A stretch of 64,000 bases of DNA from Zymoseptoria tritici IPO323 (lineage: Eukaryota > Ascomycota > Dothideomycetes > Mycosphaerellales > Mycosphaerellaceae). The stretch is taken from NCBI RefSeq assembly GCF_000219625.1, contig NC_018211.1:496001-560000 (forward strand), in the 5' to 3' direction. The number at the start of each line of letters is the position of its first letter. The first letter of the stretch is position 1. The position numbers and the translations under genes were made by a program. This document shows positions 1 to 10,806 of this stretch, piece after piece. The notes under the pieces are model-generated. The model made no database searches. It was not told the DNA's origin and worked only from the letters and a program-made list of their open reading frames with translations.

Positions 1-164
1 CCCTCTTCCGTACTGGCGGATGGTGCCCAGCCAGCGCTCCGTGTCAAACGCCGTATGTCCCATGCTGTACAAGCTCCCATCGAGTTTTCCCTCCGCATAT
101 CTCCGCCAGATTGACCCTCACGAGCCCACATTATCCTTCCCACCATTCAAGCATGCTTCCCCCC

Positions 165-476
165 TCAGTGATGCTCTTCGCCGTGACCTTCACCATGACC
201 GTGTGCCGGCGCCATGAAGACTTGCTCGTAGACCAGATATCCTGCGAATGCGACCGTCGCAATGCCGAGACCAGGAAAGGAGTTCTTGAATCGATTCCTT
301 CGTGTAAATGGACCTGTGTATCGCCACGCCTCACTGCAGTATTGTCAGCATTCAACATCTCCTCCTGCGATCGCTCAGGTCTTCACGCACACTCGCGCCC
401 ATGGGTCGTTTTTCGGTTGGCCGGATGCGGCAGCGAACTTTGCGGGATCGAAACCGGTGATGTTGGGTCGAGGCAT
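165..476 (-). CDS. Complex I B12-type subunit (NDUFB3-like), 84 aa, two exons
   Basis: Small accessory subunit of the membrane arm of mitochondrial NADH:ubiquinone oxidoreductase. Exons are 391-476 and 165-333; the 57-bp intron 334-390 has donor GTGCGT and acceptor CTGCAG. The spliced 84-residue protein starts MPRPNITGFDP, carries the family signature DPWARVEAWRYTG across the splice site (residues 25-37), then a single hydrophobic segment (about 48-64, GLGIATVAFAGYLVYEQVF) and a His-rich C-terminus ending EEHH. Length and one-membrane-segment layout fit the B12/NDUFB3 family. It is divergent from CAF1, sharing a promoter of about 430 bp. The call rests on the WARxEAWRY motif, which I recognise from animal NDUFB3; the splice is inferred. 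Confidence 0.85.
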
Positions 477-909
477 ATTGTTTAACTGTATGCGATCGGT
501 GTCGCGCTTTGAGGAAGTCTGTCGGTAGTGCTATCGTACTGTCTGGCTTCAATGGTGTGGGGTGGTGAGGTGAAGTGGTCTGTAGCTCAAGTCCAGATCG
601 CTCCTCACTCGGAGAGCGACACGCCAAGGCCGAAGCCCCGTCACGACTTCCTCCGCGCCCGCTCACATCTCAACTCCGCAGACAGCTACAGAAACAGTCT
701 TCGAGTCCCGATCAACACACGACACGCACGAGAACAATTCGGGAACACGCAGCCATCGAGCACATATACAACCTCCGTCAACCATGAAGCTTACATTCCG
801 CGAATCATAGACCTCAATCCCGCTGTCCTCACCTGTCGGCCTACGACTCCATATCGGGAGACATCCACGACCCACCTCGCGTGCGCACTCGCGCGGCCTT
901 CACAACACC
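477..909. promoter_or_regulatory. Divergent intergenic region between complex I B12 gene and CAF1
   Basis: About 430 bp separating two head-to-head starts. C/A-rich just upstream of the CAF1 ATG. No defined operator was recognised; overlapping open frames here look like noise. Confidence 0.4.
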
Positions 910-2430
910 ATGCCTCAAACAATGGGCCGGATGCATGCTTCACAGCCGTCAAATCCTTTCGTCAACCTCAATCAACAACATGCCCTCTCACAAAACTCAC
1001 ATTACGCATCACAATCCAGCCATCTACCGAGCGCATTCACATCACAACATGCCTTTGGAAACAGTGCTCTCAATGGCGGTATATCACCCTTCAACCCGAG
1101 TTCGCCATATGGAAGCTCGGCTTTCAGCACAGGCGCCGGCGCATCGACATTCACATCGGGCATGATCAGCGGACAAGGACAAGGATTGGGCTCAGCAGCA
1201 GCACAGGCAGGATTCGCAAGAGGTGCTGCGATGCAAGAGCATAGTCATCAGATTGACGCAGCAGGAATGGGATTGAAGACAGGGGCAGCTGCAAGAATAC
1301 GGGAAGTATGGCGACACAACCTCGAATCGGAAATGCACATCTTGCGACAACTCATACAAAAATACCCATACGTCTCGATGGACGCAGAGTTCCCAGGCAT
1401 CGTCGCGCGGCCGATAGGTAACTTCGCAGGTAGTAAGGCGGAGTATCACTATCAGACGCTGCGATGCAATGTGGACATCCTCAAGCCTATCCAAGTCGGC
1501 ATAACCCTCTGGACTGCAGAAGGCGAGCTCTGCCCTCCACAAGATCCGACCATCACCCAACTTCCCGGTCGACTATCGAACAACCTCATGCACCCAGGTC
1601 TCGGCGTACCCTGCACATGGGTCTTCAACTTCCAGTTCAATCTCGAGGAGGACATGTACGCCGAATCCTCCATCGAACTCCTCAAAGCATCAGGAGTCGA
1701 CTTCCACCGCCACCTTGAAATGGGTGTCTCACACGAAGCCTTCGGTGCGCTCCTCACCACCTCCGGTCTGGCGTTCAACACAGACGTGCACTGGCTGTCA
1801 TTCCACTCCGGCTACGACTTCGGCTACCTCATCAAACTCCTCTCCAACGACGCCCTCCCCGCCGACCAATCCGACTTCTTCCACCTCGTCACCACCTTCT
1901 TTCCCAAACTGTGGGACATCAAGTTCCTACTCCGCCACGCGCAGCGCCAGCGCTTGCAAAATCGCCTTTCCGCAGAAGGACTTCGCGTGGTAGACTCACT
2001 AGGCACAAAATCCGGTCTCTCCGACTTGGCCGAGGAATTGGGCTGCTCGCGTGTCGGCAACCCCCACACCGCTGGATCCGACGCCTGGCTTACAGGCGCA
2101 GTTTTCTGGGCGATGAAGTCCAAGATCTTCAACAACGTACTGGAAGACGAACTCGCGGACCAGATCTACGGCCTTCACGGCGTCCCAGCACCCGCGAGCC
2201 AACAATACAGAGAGGAGTTCTTCGCGGCGCAAGGGTCGGGAACGAATGGTGCTGGCGGTGTGGGACTGGCGGGTCTGGGAGGTAGTGCGGGTTTCACGCC
2301 GCAGGGAGGACCGAGTACGCCTACTAGTTCGCATGTGGGATTGAGAGAGGGGACGCCCGGTGGTCAGCAGTTTGGGGGAGCCCATGGACTGGGAGGTGGC
2401 TTCGGGAATTTCACGTATGGTGGGAAGTGA
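910..2430 (+). CDS. POP2: CCR4-NOT deadenylase subunit CAF1/POP2, 506 aa, single exon
   Basis: 3'-5' poly(A) exonuclease of the cytoplasmic CCR4-NOT complex, shortening mRNA tails. An N-terminal low-complexity Q/S/G-rich region (1-130) precedes the RNase D-fold nuclease domain (about 134-400), which opens with VWRHNLESEM. All four DEDD metal ligands are visible: D158 and E160 in MDAEFPG, D303 in GYDFGYL and D391 in GSDAWLT. The nuclease therefore looks catalytically intact. The C-terminus (about 430-506) is Gly-rich and disordered. The ATG at 910 has A at -3 and gives an uninterrupted frame. Length is typical of filamentous fungal orthologs, which carry longer tails than yeast or animal CAF1. 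Confidence 0.95.
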   Translation: MPQTMGRMHASQPSNPFVNLNQQHALSQNSHYASQSSHLPSAFTSQHAFGNSALNGGISPFNPSSPYGSSAFSTGAGASTFTSGMISGQGQGLGSAAAQAGFARGAAMQEHSHQIDAAGMGLKTGAAARIREVWRHNLESEMHILRQLIQKYPYVSMDAEFPGIVARPIGNFAGSKAEYHYQTLRCNVDILKPIQVGITLWTAEGELCPPQDPTITQLPGRLSNNLMHPGLGVPCTWVFNFQFNLEEDMYAESSIELLKASGVDFHRHLEMGVSHEAFGALLTTSGLAFNTDVHWLSFHSGYDFGYLIKLLSNDALPADQSDFFHLVTTFFPKLWDIKFLLRHAQRQRLQNRLSAEGLRVVDSLGTKSGLSDLAEELGCSRVGNPHTAGSDAWLTGAVFWAMKSKIFNNVLEDELADQIYGLHGVPAPASQQYREEFFAAQGSGTNGAGGVGLAGLGGSAGFTPQGGPSTPTSSHVGLREGTPGGQQFGGAHGLGGGFGNFTYGGK

Positions 2431-3034
2431 GGTCATAATGGGATGTTCAAGACGGACAGCGCGATACCCGTGTATGATATTGCGGGCTGAGGAGGGAGAC
2501 TTTGCTGGGTCTGTTAGACGATAGAGAAGAGATGACGGTAGAGTGTGTCAATAGCAAGAACCACGCCGTCCATGTCCGTGGACGAGCTCTATTCCATGCA
2601 GTCTGATGGAATTCCGAGCTAGGCAGTTGCTGTTCATGACGTTGCTCGGGAGACTCGTTGTTTATTTCAATCATGCGAAAGGCTCTTCCAGTGCGCGAAC
2701 ATGATCGCCTGCTGCCAATCAGTGAAAAAATGGAAAGACGGATGGAGACACATTCCCGCTTGTAAGACTTCAGGAGCATGAAGTGTACAAAAGCCGCAGC
2801 TTGACAGGTATGTGTCGAGAGGACGGTCAGCTCGGTCCTTTCGACTCGATTGCAATTGTTCTTCCTATCTCTCTCTGCTCGCTCCGTGCCGATTGCCGAC
2901 GTGTCGTCTCGGTGCATTTGTACAGACCACCCTCTTTTCACCTCCTCACCCATTCCGCTCCTCAGTCCTTGCACCATCTTCACATCCATTCCATCCGCTT
3001 TCCTCTCTCTCCCTCCCTGCACCTCCATTCCCGC
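2431..3034. other. Convergent 3' intergenic region
   Basis: About 600 bp between the CAF1 stop and the stop of the NDUFB2-like gene. Pyrimidine-rich around 2930-3030. No gene, RNA or repeat recognised; presumably the two 3' UTRs. Confidence 0.4.
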
Positions 3035-3282
3035 TCAATGATCCCAAGGATGCCTCATTCCGAGGAGAACCGGAAGATCGTATCGTGCGCGGTAGAAGAG
3101 CTGTAAAGAAAACCCAGTCAGGAAACGCCCTATTGCTTTTCCTCTGACAGACATGTACATACGAAGAACCACATCGAAGCTCCGAGCCCAACGGCGGCGA
3201 ATCGGTAGAGAGGTCGGACGGGTGGGATAGCGATGGGGTGCGCGCCGCCGTGTCGGGGGCCTGGACCGTGTCCTCCTGCCAT
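3035..3282 (-). CDS. Complex I AGGG-type subunit (NDUFB2-like), 61 aa, two coding exons
   Basis: Very small accessory subunit of mitochondrial complex I. Coding exons are 3163-3282 (40 codons) and 3035-3100 (21 codons plus stop), joined over a 62-bp intron 3101-3162 (GTATGT...TTACAG). An additional 5'-UTR intron is likely at 3293-3344 (GTGAGC...ACGCAG with a TACTGAC-like branch site). The protein starts MAGGHGPGPRHGG, has one membrane segment around residues 28-43 with the signature MWFF-LFYRARYD, and ends HPWDH. The MWFW/RxxxD block is shared with NDUFB2. The exact subunit name is less certain than that it is a complex I accessory protein. Neither exon alone is a convincing ORF. Confidence 0.75.
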
Positions 3283-3926
3283 TTTTGATTTGCTGCGTGG
3301 AAGTCAGTATGAGCGGGACATCTGGGTTGTTCGATATAGCTCACTTGGGTGTGTCGTGGAGTGTTCTGCGACTGGTTGCTTGTGCCCAATGCCAGTGCTT
3401 ACAGCGTGAAGTGCAGTGAGGTCTCAAGCGGGCGTCTGTCTTCGGGATGAGTAAGCAGGAATCCGGCAGACGGCAGCATCGCAGCACCGATCAGCGGAGT
3501 TGAGTCCGAAGCATCCTGGCGATCGCGACCAAAACCCAAGACCTTCAGAACCCTGCGCCTGCTACACACCATCTACCTTTGCCCTGCGCCACGGCCCACG
3601 ACGGACTTATTCACTGGGAATTTGCGAGGCGCATGTAATTACGAATACTCGACATCCGCAACGACGACCTGAACGAACGATTCCAACGACTTCCACTTCA
3701 CTTCACTTCACTTCACTTCACTTCCGCAAGAGCGACGCTACTTCCTGCACTGCTCCACCAATGCGCGACACGATTGCCCATGCGGCACGCGCTTTCTTCC
3801 TATTGTGACGGAGTCACATGAACGACAACATTCTCCGCTTATTGTCCAACGAAAACCGCGCTCGTGCGCCGCGACGACAAACCCACACAACGACCCTCCG
3901 ACGACGACCGTCTCTTCTCCTCCAAC
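3283..3926. promoter_or_regulatory. Divergent promoter region with 5'-UTR intron and ACTTC repeat
   Basis: Separates the NDUFB2-like gene (minus) from the BUR1-type kinase (plus). Contains the probable 5'-UTR intron of the former (3293-3344) and a pentanucleotide microsatellite in the kinase leader. Confidence 0.45.
3695..3724. repeat. Pentanucleotide microsatellite (ACTTC)6
   Basis: Six perfect ACTTC units about 200 bp upstream of the kinase start codon. Pyrimidine-rich tracts of this sort are common in fungal leaders; no function is inferred. Confidence 0.9.
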
Positions 3927-6095
3927 ATGTCGCACGTCGCAACTCCTCTCAACAATCCCGCCTGCTCTACAATGGAGTCCACCGACCCAACCACCCGCCG
4001 CTTTCGCGGCAGCGCCAAAATCTCCGAATACGAAGTCATGAAAGAGAAGCTCGGCGAGGGAACATTCGGCGTCGTCTCCAAAGCGCGATCAAAACGAACC
4101 AGCAAGATCTTCGCGCTGAAAAAGATTCTCATGCACAATGAGAAGGAAGGGTTCCCCATCACGGCGTTGAGGGAGGTGAAGTTGCTGAAGATGTTGAGCC
4201 ATCCGAATATTCTACGGCTGGAGGAGATGGCTGTGGAGAGGATGGCGGCGGACGAGAAGGGGAGTAAAGGAAGGAAGAAGGCGACGTTGTATATGGTTAC
4301 GCCGTATATGGATCATGATCTGAGTGGCATGTTGACGAATCCGGATATCAACTTCAGTATGGGACAGATCAAGTGTTATATGCTGCAGTTGTTGGAGGGG
4401 TTGAGGTATTTGCATGATGTGAGTGTTGTGGATGTTACTTGAGGGCTTGCAAGTACTAACGATTGGCAGTCACACATTCTTCATCGAGATATGAAGGCGG
4501 CGAATATCCTCATCTCAAATACGGGTATACTTCAGATTGCTGATTTTGGTCTCGCACGACATTACGATGGAGAGACACCACAACCAGGACGAGGGAATGG
4601 CCACGCAGTCCGCGACTACACAAGTTTAGTCGTCACCCGCTGGTATCGACCTCCGGAGTTGCTCCTCACACTCAAACGCTACACACCTGCTATCGATCTC
4701 TGGGGTGTTGGCTGCGTGTTTGGCGAAATGTTCGAAACAAAACCCATCCTCGAAGGGCGCACAGACGTCGATCAGTGCGTCAGAATATTCAAACTTGTCG
4801 GATCACCCGATGAACAGAGTATGCCCGGCTGGTCTGACCTTCCGGGGTGTGAAGGCCACAAAGATTGGCCACCAGGAAAGGGTGATATTGATGAGCGTTT
4901 TGGCCGGAGAATGGGAGCTGAAGGACTGGATTTGCTGAAGAAACTCCTCTGCCTGGATTGGAGAACACGAATCAACGCAGTTGACGCTTTACAACACAAC
5001 TTCTTCAAAGTCGCACCACTACCGATGCGAGCAGAAGACATTCCACGATACGAAGACAGCCACGAGCTCGACTCCCGCCGCCGAGGTAATCAGGAGAAGA
5101 ACCGTGCCCTACCACCCGCTCCAGCGGGCGGCACAGTCGGTATGGGACCCGATGAATGGAATGGCAATGGTCCGATGAACGGCAATTACCAAGGCGGTGG
5201 AGGCAGAGGAAACTATGAGTACGACCGCCAAGCACGAGGTCCACCTGGAGGAGGACGCGATCGGGGCCCGCCACCTGGGAGAGGACCTCCACCAAGAGGC
5301 TACGATGATCGACCTCGAGGCGGCGGTGGGCAGCCTATCCCATCAGGCCGCGAACCAGAATGGCAGCGTGCGCAGGATGGTCGTGGTCCACCACCCCCTC
5401 CGCGCTCCGGACTGCCGATCAATGGACATTCTTTACCGCCCAGACCGATGGATCTTCCTTCACGTCCTGAACCTCCACCGCCTGCGAGGGGTCCTCCGCC
5501 TCCAATCGCTGCAGGTGGTGGAGGAGCAGCGAGAGTGGATACATACATCCCCGCATACCAAGGCGGTGGAGGCGAGCGTGGCGGTTCAGTAGGCTACGAC
5601 AGCCGACCTCCTCCTCCACCTCCTCGAGATCGAGATCGTGAGCGAGACCGCGGCGACAGTCGGCCAAGAGACGTCTACATCCCGCCGGTAGGTGGAAGGG
5701 ACAGTCGAGACCGCGACCTCCACCGCGAAGGCTCATATGATACTTCCCGCTCATACCGCGAGGTTGATGTCCCGCCACCGAGATCATATCGAGACGTGGA
5801 CAGTGCGCCGGGAAGTCGACCGCCGCCGATGAGGGATGGGAGGGATGCGTATCGAGAGCGGGAGAGAGATTTACCACGAGAGAGGGAGAGGGAGAGGGAT
5901 ATGGGTAGAGATCGGGAGAGGGGGAGGGGGAGTTATGAGAGAGAAGAGAGGGGTTTGGGTGGGAGGAGTCGGAGTCCGGATCGGATGAGGGAGAGGGATC
6001 GAGAGAGGGAGAGGGAGAGGGGCATGGAGCCGAGAGAGAGTCGGGATCGGAGGGAGAGGTTGCAGGAGAGGGAGAGGGAGATGTATAGGCGATGA
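3927..6095 (+). CDS. BUR1: BUR1/CDK9-type cyclin-dependent kinase, 705 aa, two exons
   Basis: Transcription-elongation kinase (BUR1/SGV1, CDK9 class) that phosphorylates the RNA polymerase II CTD and Spt5 with a cyclin partner. Exons are 3927-4418 and 4470-6095; the 51-bp intron (GTGAGT...TACTAAC...GCAG) joins LHD to SHILHRD. The kinase domain covers about residues 34-345: glycine loop GEGTFGVV, cyclin-binding helix PITALRE at 77-83 (the CDK9 signature), catalytic HRD D171, DFG D189 and activation segment [15 protein letters not shown]. The C-terminal 350 residues are low complexity: Pro/Gly/Arg-rich, then long RE/RD/ER runs, as in other fungal BUR1 proteins. I chose the ATG at 3927; a second in-frame ATG lies at 3972. 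The reading upstream of 3927 lacks an ATG. Confidence 0.93.
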
Positions 6096-6243
6096 GGCGT
6101 GGAAGGCAGGGTGAAAAGGAAGCACTGCTAGCGCAATCAGGCACACTGCGACAAGAACCTCGTCATAACTCGAGCAAGACATTGAATCGAAGCTCGATGT
6201 TTAATGGTCAATCTCGCACTGCCCTCCCCTCCCCGGCGCCTGG

Positions 6244-7334
6244 CTACAATTCCACCTCTTTCAGATACGGAATCGCACTCATAGCCCCTGCCCTCTCCAC
6301 CGTCCTCGCCGCCGCCTTCGTAGCAAACCCCAACGCCCTCGCCACATCCCACTCCTTTTCCCCCTCTACCTCCTCTACCAACGCCTTGGCCCTTTGCACC
6401 GCATACCCGCCAACGAAAGTATCGCCCGCAGCCGTCGTGTCGACAACTTTGACACTCTCCGCTTCCACGTGTCCTTCGCCGCCGGCACGGGTAGCGTAGA
6501 CGAGCCCTTTACCGCCGAGCGTGATGATGACGGTTTCCTTGACGCCGCGGGCGAGGAAGGATTTCGCGAGGGTGAGGAGGGAGGGGATGGAGGGTTCCGC
6601 TTCTTCCTCCTGTTTATTGGTGGGAGATGATGAGGAGGTGGTGGAAGACGATGAGGAGGAGGAGATGATGCCCGCTTCGGTTTCGTTCATGATGAGCGTG
6701 GAGATGTGGGGGTATGCGGAGTCCGGTAGGGGGATGGCGGGTGCGGGGTTGAAGATTGTGTGGGAGCCTGCTGTGGAGGCGAGGGAGAGGTTGTGGAGGA
6801 CCTTTGTGAGAGTTTCGTCAGCGATGAGTTGGGAATAGAGGGTTGTGGAGGGAACTTTACAGTCTCGAGTGGGATTTCCAATTGCAGCACCACAACTTCC
6901 CTCCTCCCCGCCGCTCCATTTCGCGAATTGACCAAGTTTTCCTCCGCTTCAAACTCCTGATTCGCATTCGCCACGAATAAAATGCGATTCTCCCCCGTCC
7001 CTTCCTCAACAATAATATTCGTCACCCCCGTCTTCCCCCCCTGCACGATCCTCACGCCTTCCACATCCATGCCCTCCTTCCTCAGAGCGTCCAGGTACTC
7101 CCCTCCGAACGTGTCGTCGCCGACCTTGCCCAGCATCCGGACGTGGTAGTCGGGAGGGGAGAGACGGGCGCAGGCGACGGCTTGATTGGCGCCTTTGCCG
7201 CCGTAGCCGGTTGTGAAGGAGGTGGCGGAGAGGGTTTCGCCGGGGGAGGGGAGCCGGGGAGTGAGGGTTATGAAGTCTATGTTGAGGGAGCCGAGGATTG
7301 TGATTGTTGGGCGGGGATCGGAGGTGGTGGCCAT
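6244..7334 (-). CDS. Ribokinase, PfkB family, 343 aa, two exons
   Basis: ATP-dependent phosphorylation of D-ribose to ribose-5-phosphate, feeding nucleotide synthesis and the pentose phosphate pathway. Exons are 6861-7334 and 6244-6801; the 59-bp intron (GTAAAG...ACAAAG) joins EIPLET to VLHNLSLAS. The N-terminal PfkB motif is ILGSLNIDF with the substrate loop GGKGANQAVA (residues about 45-54). The C-terminal PfkB signature is DTTAAGDTFVGG, whose Asp is the catalytic base. A Ser-rich and acidic insertion (about 205-225) makes the protein slightly longer than bacterial ribokinase (about 310). The gene is tail-to-tail with BUR1, with only about 150 bp between stops. Confidence 0.92.
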
Positions 7335-7918
7335 GGTAATGGAGAGTTTGGAGGCGTGTTTTGTTTTGACGGCAAGTGGCGCTTGGTTGAGAAGGAGAAG
7401 ATGTCGCTTGTGTTCTTTCTCGAGTTGTGAAAGGATATTTTGTCAAGTTCGTGGCGTCTTGGTCTTTTTCGGCAATGGCTCTATTCAATATATGGATCAG
7501 ATGCTTGATGAGGTCGGAAAGGTCCTTAGAGAGGCCAGAGAGTGGAAAGTGCTCCTCGATGAACGATGCTGTCCAAACCTAAAATGATCAAGTGAAGTGA
7601 ATGGAAGTCCTCTTGCCAAGCAATTTGCACATGCAAAAGTCGTGGTTCGGTGGTTCAACGGCGTTACCAACGAGCGACACAATTGAGCTTCTGTGATGGT
7701 CGGCATTCATGGACTGCAATCGAGTGAGGCTACATGCAACGAGACACTTATGCAGAGATCAATCAAAGCCAGCGAGCGCTTTCGTGATCTACTCAGGACG
7801 TTAGTTTGGATCTGTCTGTACACCATTTGTCGAAGGCATTGACTGCGTGCACGCCCGTTCAATAAGAGCAGAGTCCAGTCACGACAGCTACTGACAGCTA
7901 CGCCTGGTGTAGAGCCGC
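7335..7918. other. Intergenic: ribokinase promoter and PWP2 3' region
   Basis: About 580 bp between two minus-strand genes. Open frames here lack any recognisable protein signature. Nothing else seen. Confidence 0.4.
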
Positions 7919-10689
7919 TCACTCTAGCCCAATCCACTCCTCCTCCCCACCCTCCCCATCCTCCATACTCTCATCCTCTCCAACCTCAGCTCCACCCTTC
8001 GCCGCCTCAATAGCCTTCAACTTAACCCCAGCAACGGCATCCACTTTCCTCGGCTGCTTCAACAAAAACTCAATCGTATGAACATTCTGATCACTAACCC
8101 TCAACACCTCCCCTTGCAATCTTCCCACAGCTTTCTGCACCATCCTCGTCACCTCCGCAAATTCGCCTTGTCGTTGCTTCAGCATGCGTCCATGTGTATT
8201 CAGCAGAGCCTCGAGCCAGAGAAGGTTAAATTCGAGATGTGGACTTCGATCTGCCTCCTTGGCTACGAAGCGAATGAAGCGGTCGAGGTAGACTTCTGGT
8301 AGGTCGCGGACTACGAGAGTGATGTCCGAGACGGGCACAGAGCGAAATGTCCGCTGCAGGAGCTTCTCGTTGCCGAGACGGAATGACATGACGAGTGCTT
8401 TCAGCCACTCCCCGCGCGCGAGGGTGGAAAGTGTCGACTCAGGCGTGACGTCAATGTCCAGATCGAATGGATCGAATGTAGCGCCCGCGTCGAGAGAGTA
8501 GAGAAGCAGTCCCTCGGTGGTGGCCGCGCAAAACGCACGGCCAGTAGGCGAGAACGTCACACCTGGAACCCGGACTTCCGGCGCGATTTTGCGCTGCGCT
8601 GCGTCTCCTCGCTTGGAACCCGGGAGGGATTTGTCCATTCTATCTTCCAAGTCGGAAGCTTCGCCTTGGGTGTCAAGAAGAGCTTGCGGGCCCGCTTCGG
8701 TGAGGAGTTTTGAGTTGAGGAATTCTTGCGTGCCTTCGATGGAGAGGTTGACGGAGACAGTGAATTTCCTCAAGAGCACGCCAGTTTCCACGGCGTATAG
8801 GCAGATGAATTTCGAGTTACTGCCTGCGAGGAGGACGGTGCCGTCCGCACTATAGGCGATGGTGGTGAAGGATTTCGTGCCGGCGGCGTTTGCGGCTGTG
8901 CGGCGGTCTGTGGCTTTCCGACCTCCGGAAGCGTCGCGGCGGCCGTCGAGACCGGCTTCTTGGGTGGCGTCGGAGAGGGACCAGAACGTGAGTTGGCCGT
9001 CGAGGGTGGAGACGGCGATCTGTTTGCCGTCTGGCCGGACATTGACGGCGAGGACGTCGGCTTGGAGTTGAAGAGGTTCGGAGGTTTGGGTGCGGCCAAA
9101 GATGGACCAAATTCGGACTGTGCGGTCCCAGGAGCCGGAGACGAGGGTGCCGCCGTTAGGAGCGAAAGAGAGGGAGGAAACGGGACCTTCGTGGCCGCTG
9201 AGTTGGTCGAGGAGTTGGCCGGTTTGTACGGACCAGATGTGGACGTCGAAGTCGTCGAGGGAACCTGCTGCCACGACTTCGCCGCTCGGATCGACGGCGA
9301 GAGAGCTGAAGCTTAGTCTCTTTGGTGCGGTGAAGGTTCGAAAACAGCGGTAGCGGATGAGATCGAATGCGCGGACACTGCCGTCGAGGGATGCTGTGAA
9401 GAGGACGTTGCCTCGTTTAGCGAACTCGCATGCTGTGACGCCGGATGTGTGTTCTGTGAATGTGACTATGCAGAAGCCTGATGTTGTGTCCCAGACTTTG
9501 ATTTTGCCATCGTCGGCGCAGGTGATGACTCGGTCGCCGGAAGGAGAATATGTCAATGCGTTCATGCTGTCGAAATGGCCTTGTTGTTTCAAGATGTACG
9601 ATTCGCTTTGCCACTCCCAGACCAATAGTTGTCCGAGTGCTGACGACCCAAATGCTAGCCATTCTCCGCTTGCATTGATTGACACTGTGTCGACATTTGA
9701 GGCTGCGATGGAGAGCTTATGGATCTCGCTGAAGCTGGGAAGCTCATGCAGCATGAAGAGACCGTTGGAGAATCCGGTCACGAGGAGATTTGAGGATGGG
9801 TGAAAGGCGGCAGTCGTGAGATGTGCATTGTCTTGGAAGAAGTAGTGTCGCTCGCTGATCCTCCATCGTTCATCCAGTGCATCGAGGTCTTCTGGGTCCA
9901 CGTCCGGTCTTGGCAGGTATTGCCATTGGAAGAGTGCGCCATCTTTCGACACTGTGTAGATGGTCTCTTGATCTTGGCTGAACCATGCTGCGTAGACTGC
10001 TGTTCTATGTCCAGCTAGTACTGTAGGTGTGAAGCCGTCTTCGGGATCCAAACTCCATATTCGCGCAGTCAGATCCTTGCTGGCTGTGAGGATAAATCGC
10101 GAATCACTACTCCACTCTATGCTTTGCACAGTATCGTGGTGGCCACCATATTGTCGATATCGCACAAACGGCGCGAACTCCAAGCCCCCCGCATCATCGC
10201 TGTCTAGACCCTCATTTGCGCCTGGCGTCGAAGGAGTTTTCCAGACTTCAATCTTTCGTCCAAGGCCGACTGCAAAGTGGTTGCCACTCGGTGAGAAGAC
10301 CAAGGATGACACTGCGGATTTGAGAGAGAAGTGGTACAGCACTATCCGGCGTTGGAAGTGTGATAGTATAGCATGTCCGGTCTCGTCCACGGTCAGAAGG
10401 AGTTGACCTTTCGGATGTAATGCGATTCGGGAGATATTTTGTCGATGCGCGAATGGAAGTGTATGTGATTTGTTGTTGACCAGATCGAACACCGTCACTC
10501 TGTTTCCGACCGGGGACAACAAGCACGTTCCGTCGTCGGTGTAGACCAGATTCCCCTTGCGATATACCGTTCCCAGCAGGTTGGAGAACTGGACTTTTTG
10601 TTAGTGCCACTTTCCCGTCAAGCTGCAGCGTTTGTTTGCTGCCCGTCGCATTGCCGCAGCGGAGCACCCACCTTGAATTCCGTCTTCAT
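7919..10689 (-). CDS. PWP2: PWP2, UTP-B WD40 subunit of the small-subunit processome, 895 aa
   Basis: Nucleolar scaffold of the U3 snoRNP/SSU processome, required for 18S rRNA maturation. The first exon is only 18 nt (10672-10689, MKTEFK). The 83-bp intron 10589-10671 leads to exon 2, 7919-10588, which continues FSNLLGTVYRKGNLVYTDDG and LLSPVGNRVTVFDL, the conserved PWP2 N-terminus. Tandem WD40 repeats (visible as GH...IW/VWD units) form two propellers over about residues 40-640. The C-terminal domain (about 700-860) contains the helical UTP-B assembly region, and the tail is acidic. Length is near the yeast protein. It is divergent from the septin gene, with 117 bp between start codons. Confidence 0.95.
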
Positions 10690-10806
10690 CTTGGCGGTGT
10701 TGTTCCTTCTTCTCTTCTCTCTCAATACATCATCATCGTCAACATTTCAGCCATTTCGATCGAACCCACCAAATTGAAGAAGTGAAGTCGACATAGAAAT
10801 TTCACA
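10690..10806. promoter_or_regulatory. Short bidirectional promoter, PWP2 / septin CDC12
   Basis: Only 117 bp lie between the two divergent start codons, so core promoter elements must be shared or overlap. C/T-rich on the plus strand near 10700-10750; no TATA box is obvious. Confidence 0.5.

Noticed and set aside
528..1244. 238-codon open frame overlapping the CAF1 start
   Set aside because: Starts in a non-ATG context, has low-complexity composition and overlaps the CAF1 gene in another frame.
5419..6144. 241-codon minus-strand frame opposite the BUR1 tail
   Set aside because: Ser/Pro repeats are the antisense of the RE/RD-rich kinase tail; a shadow frame.
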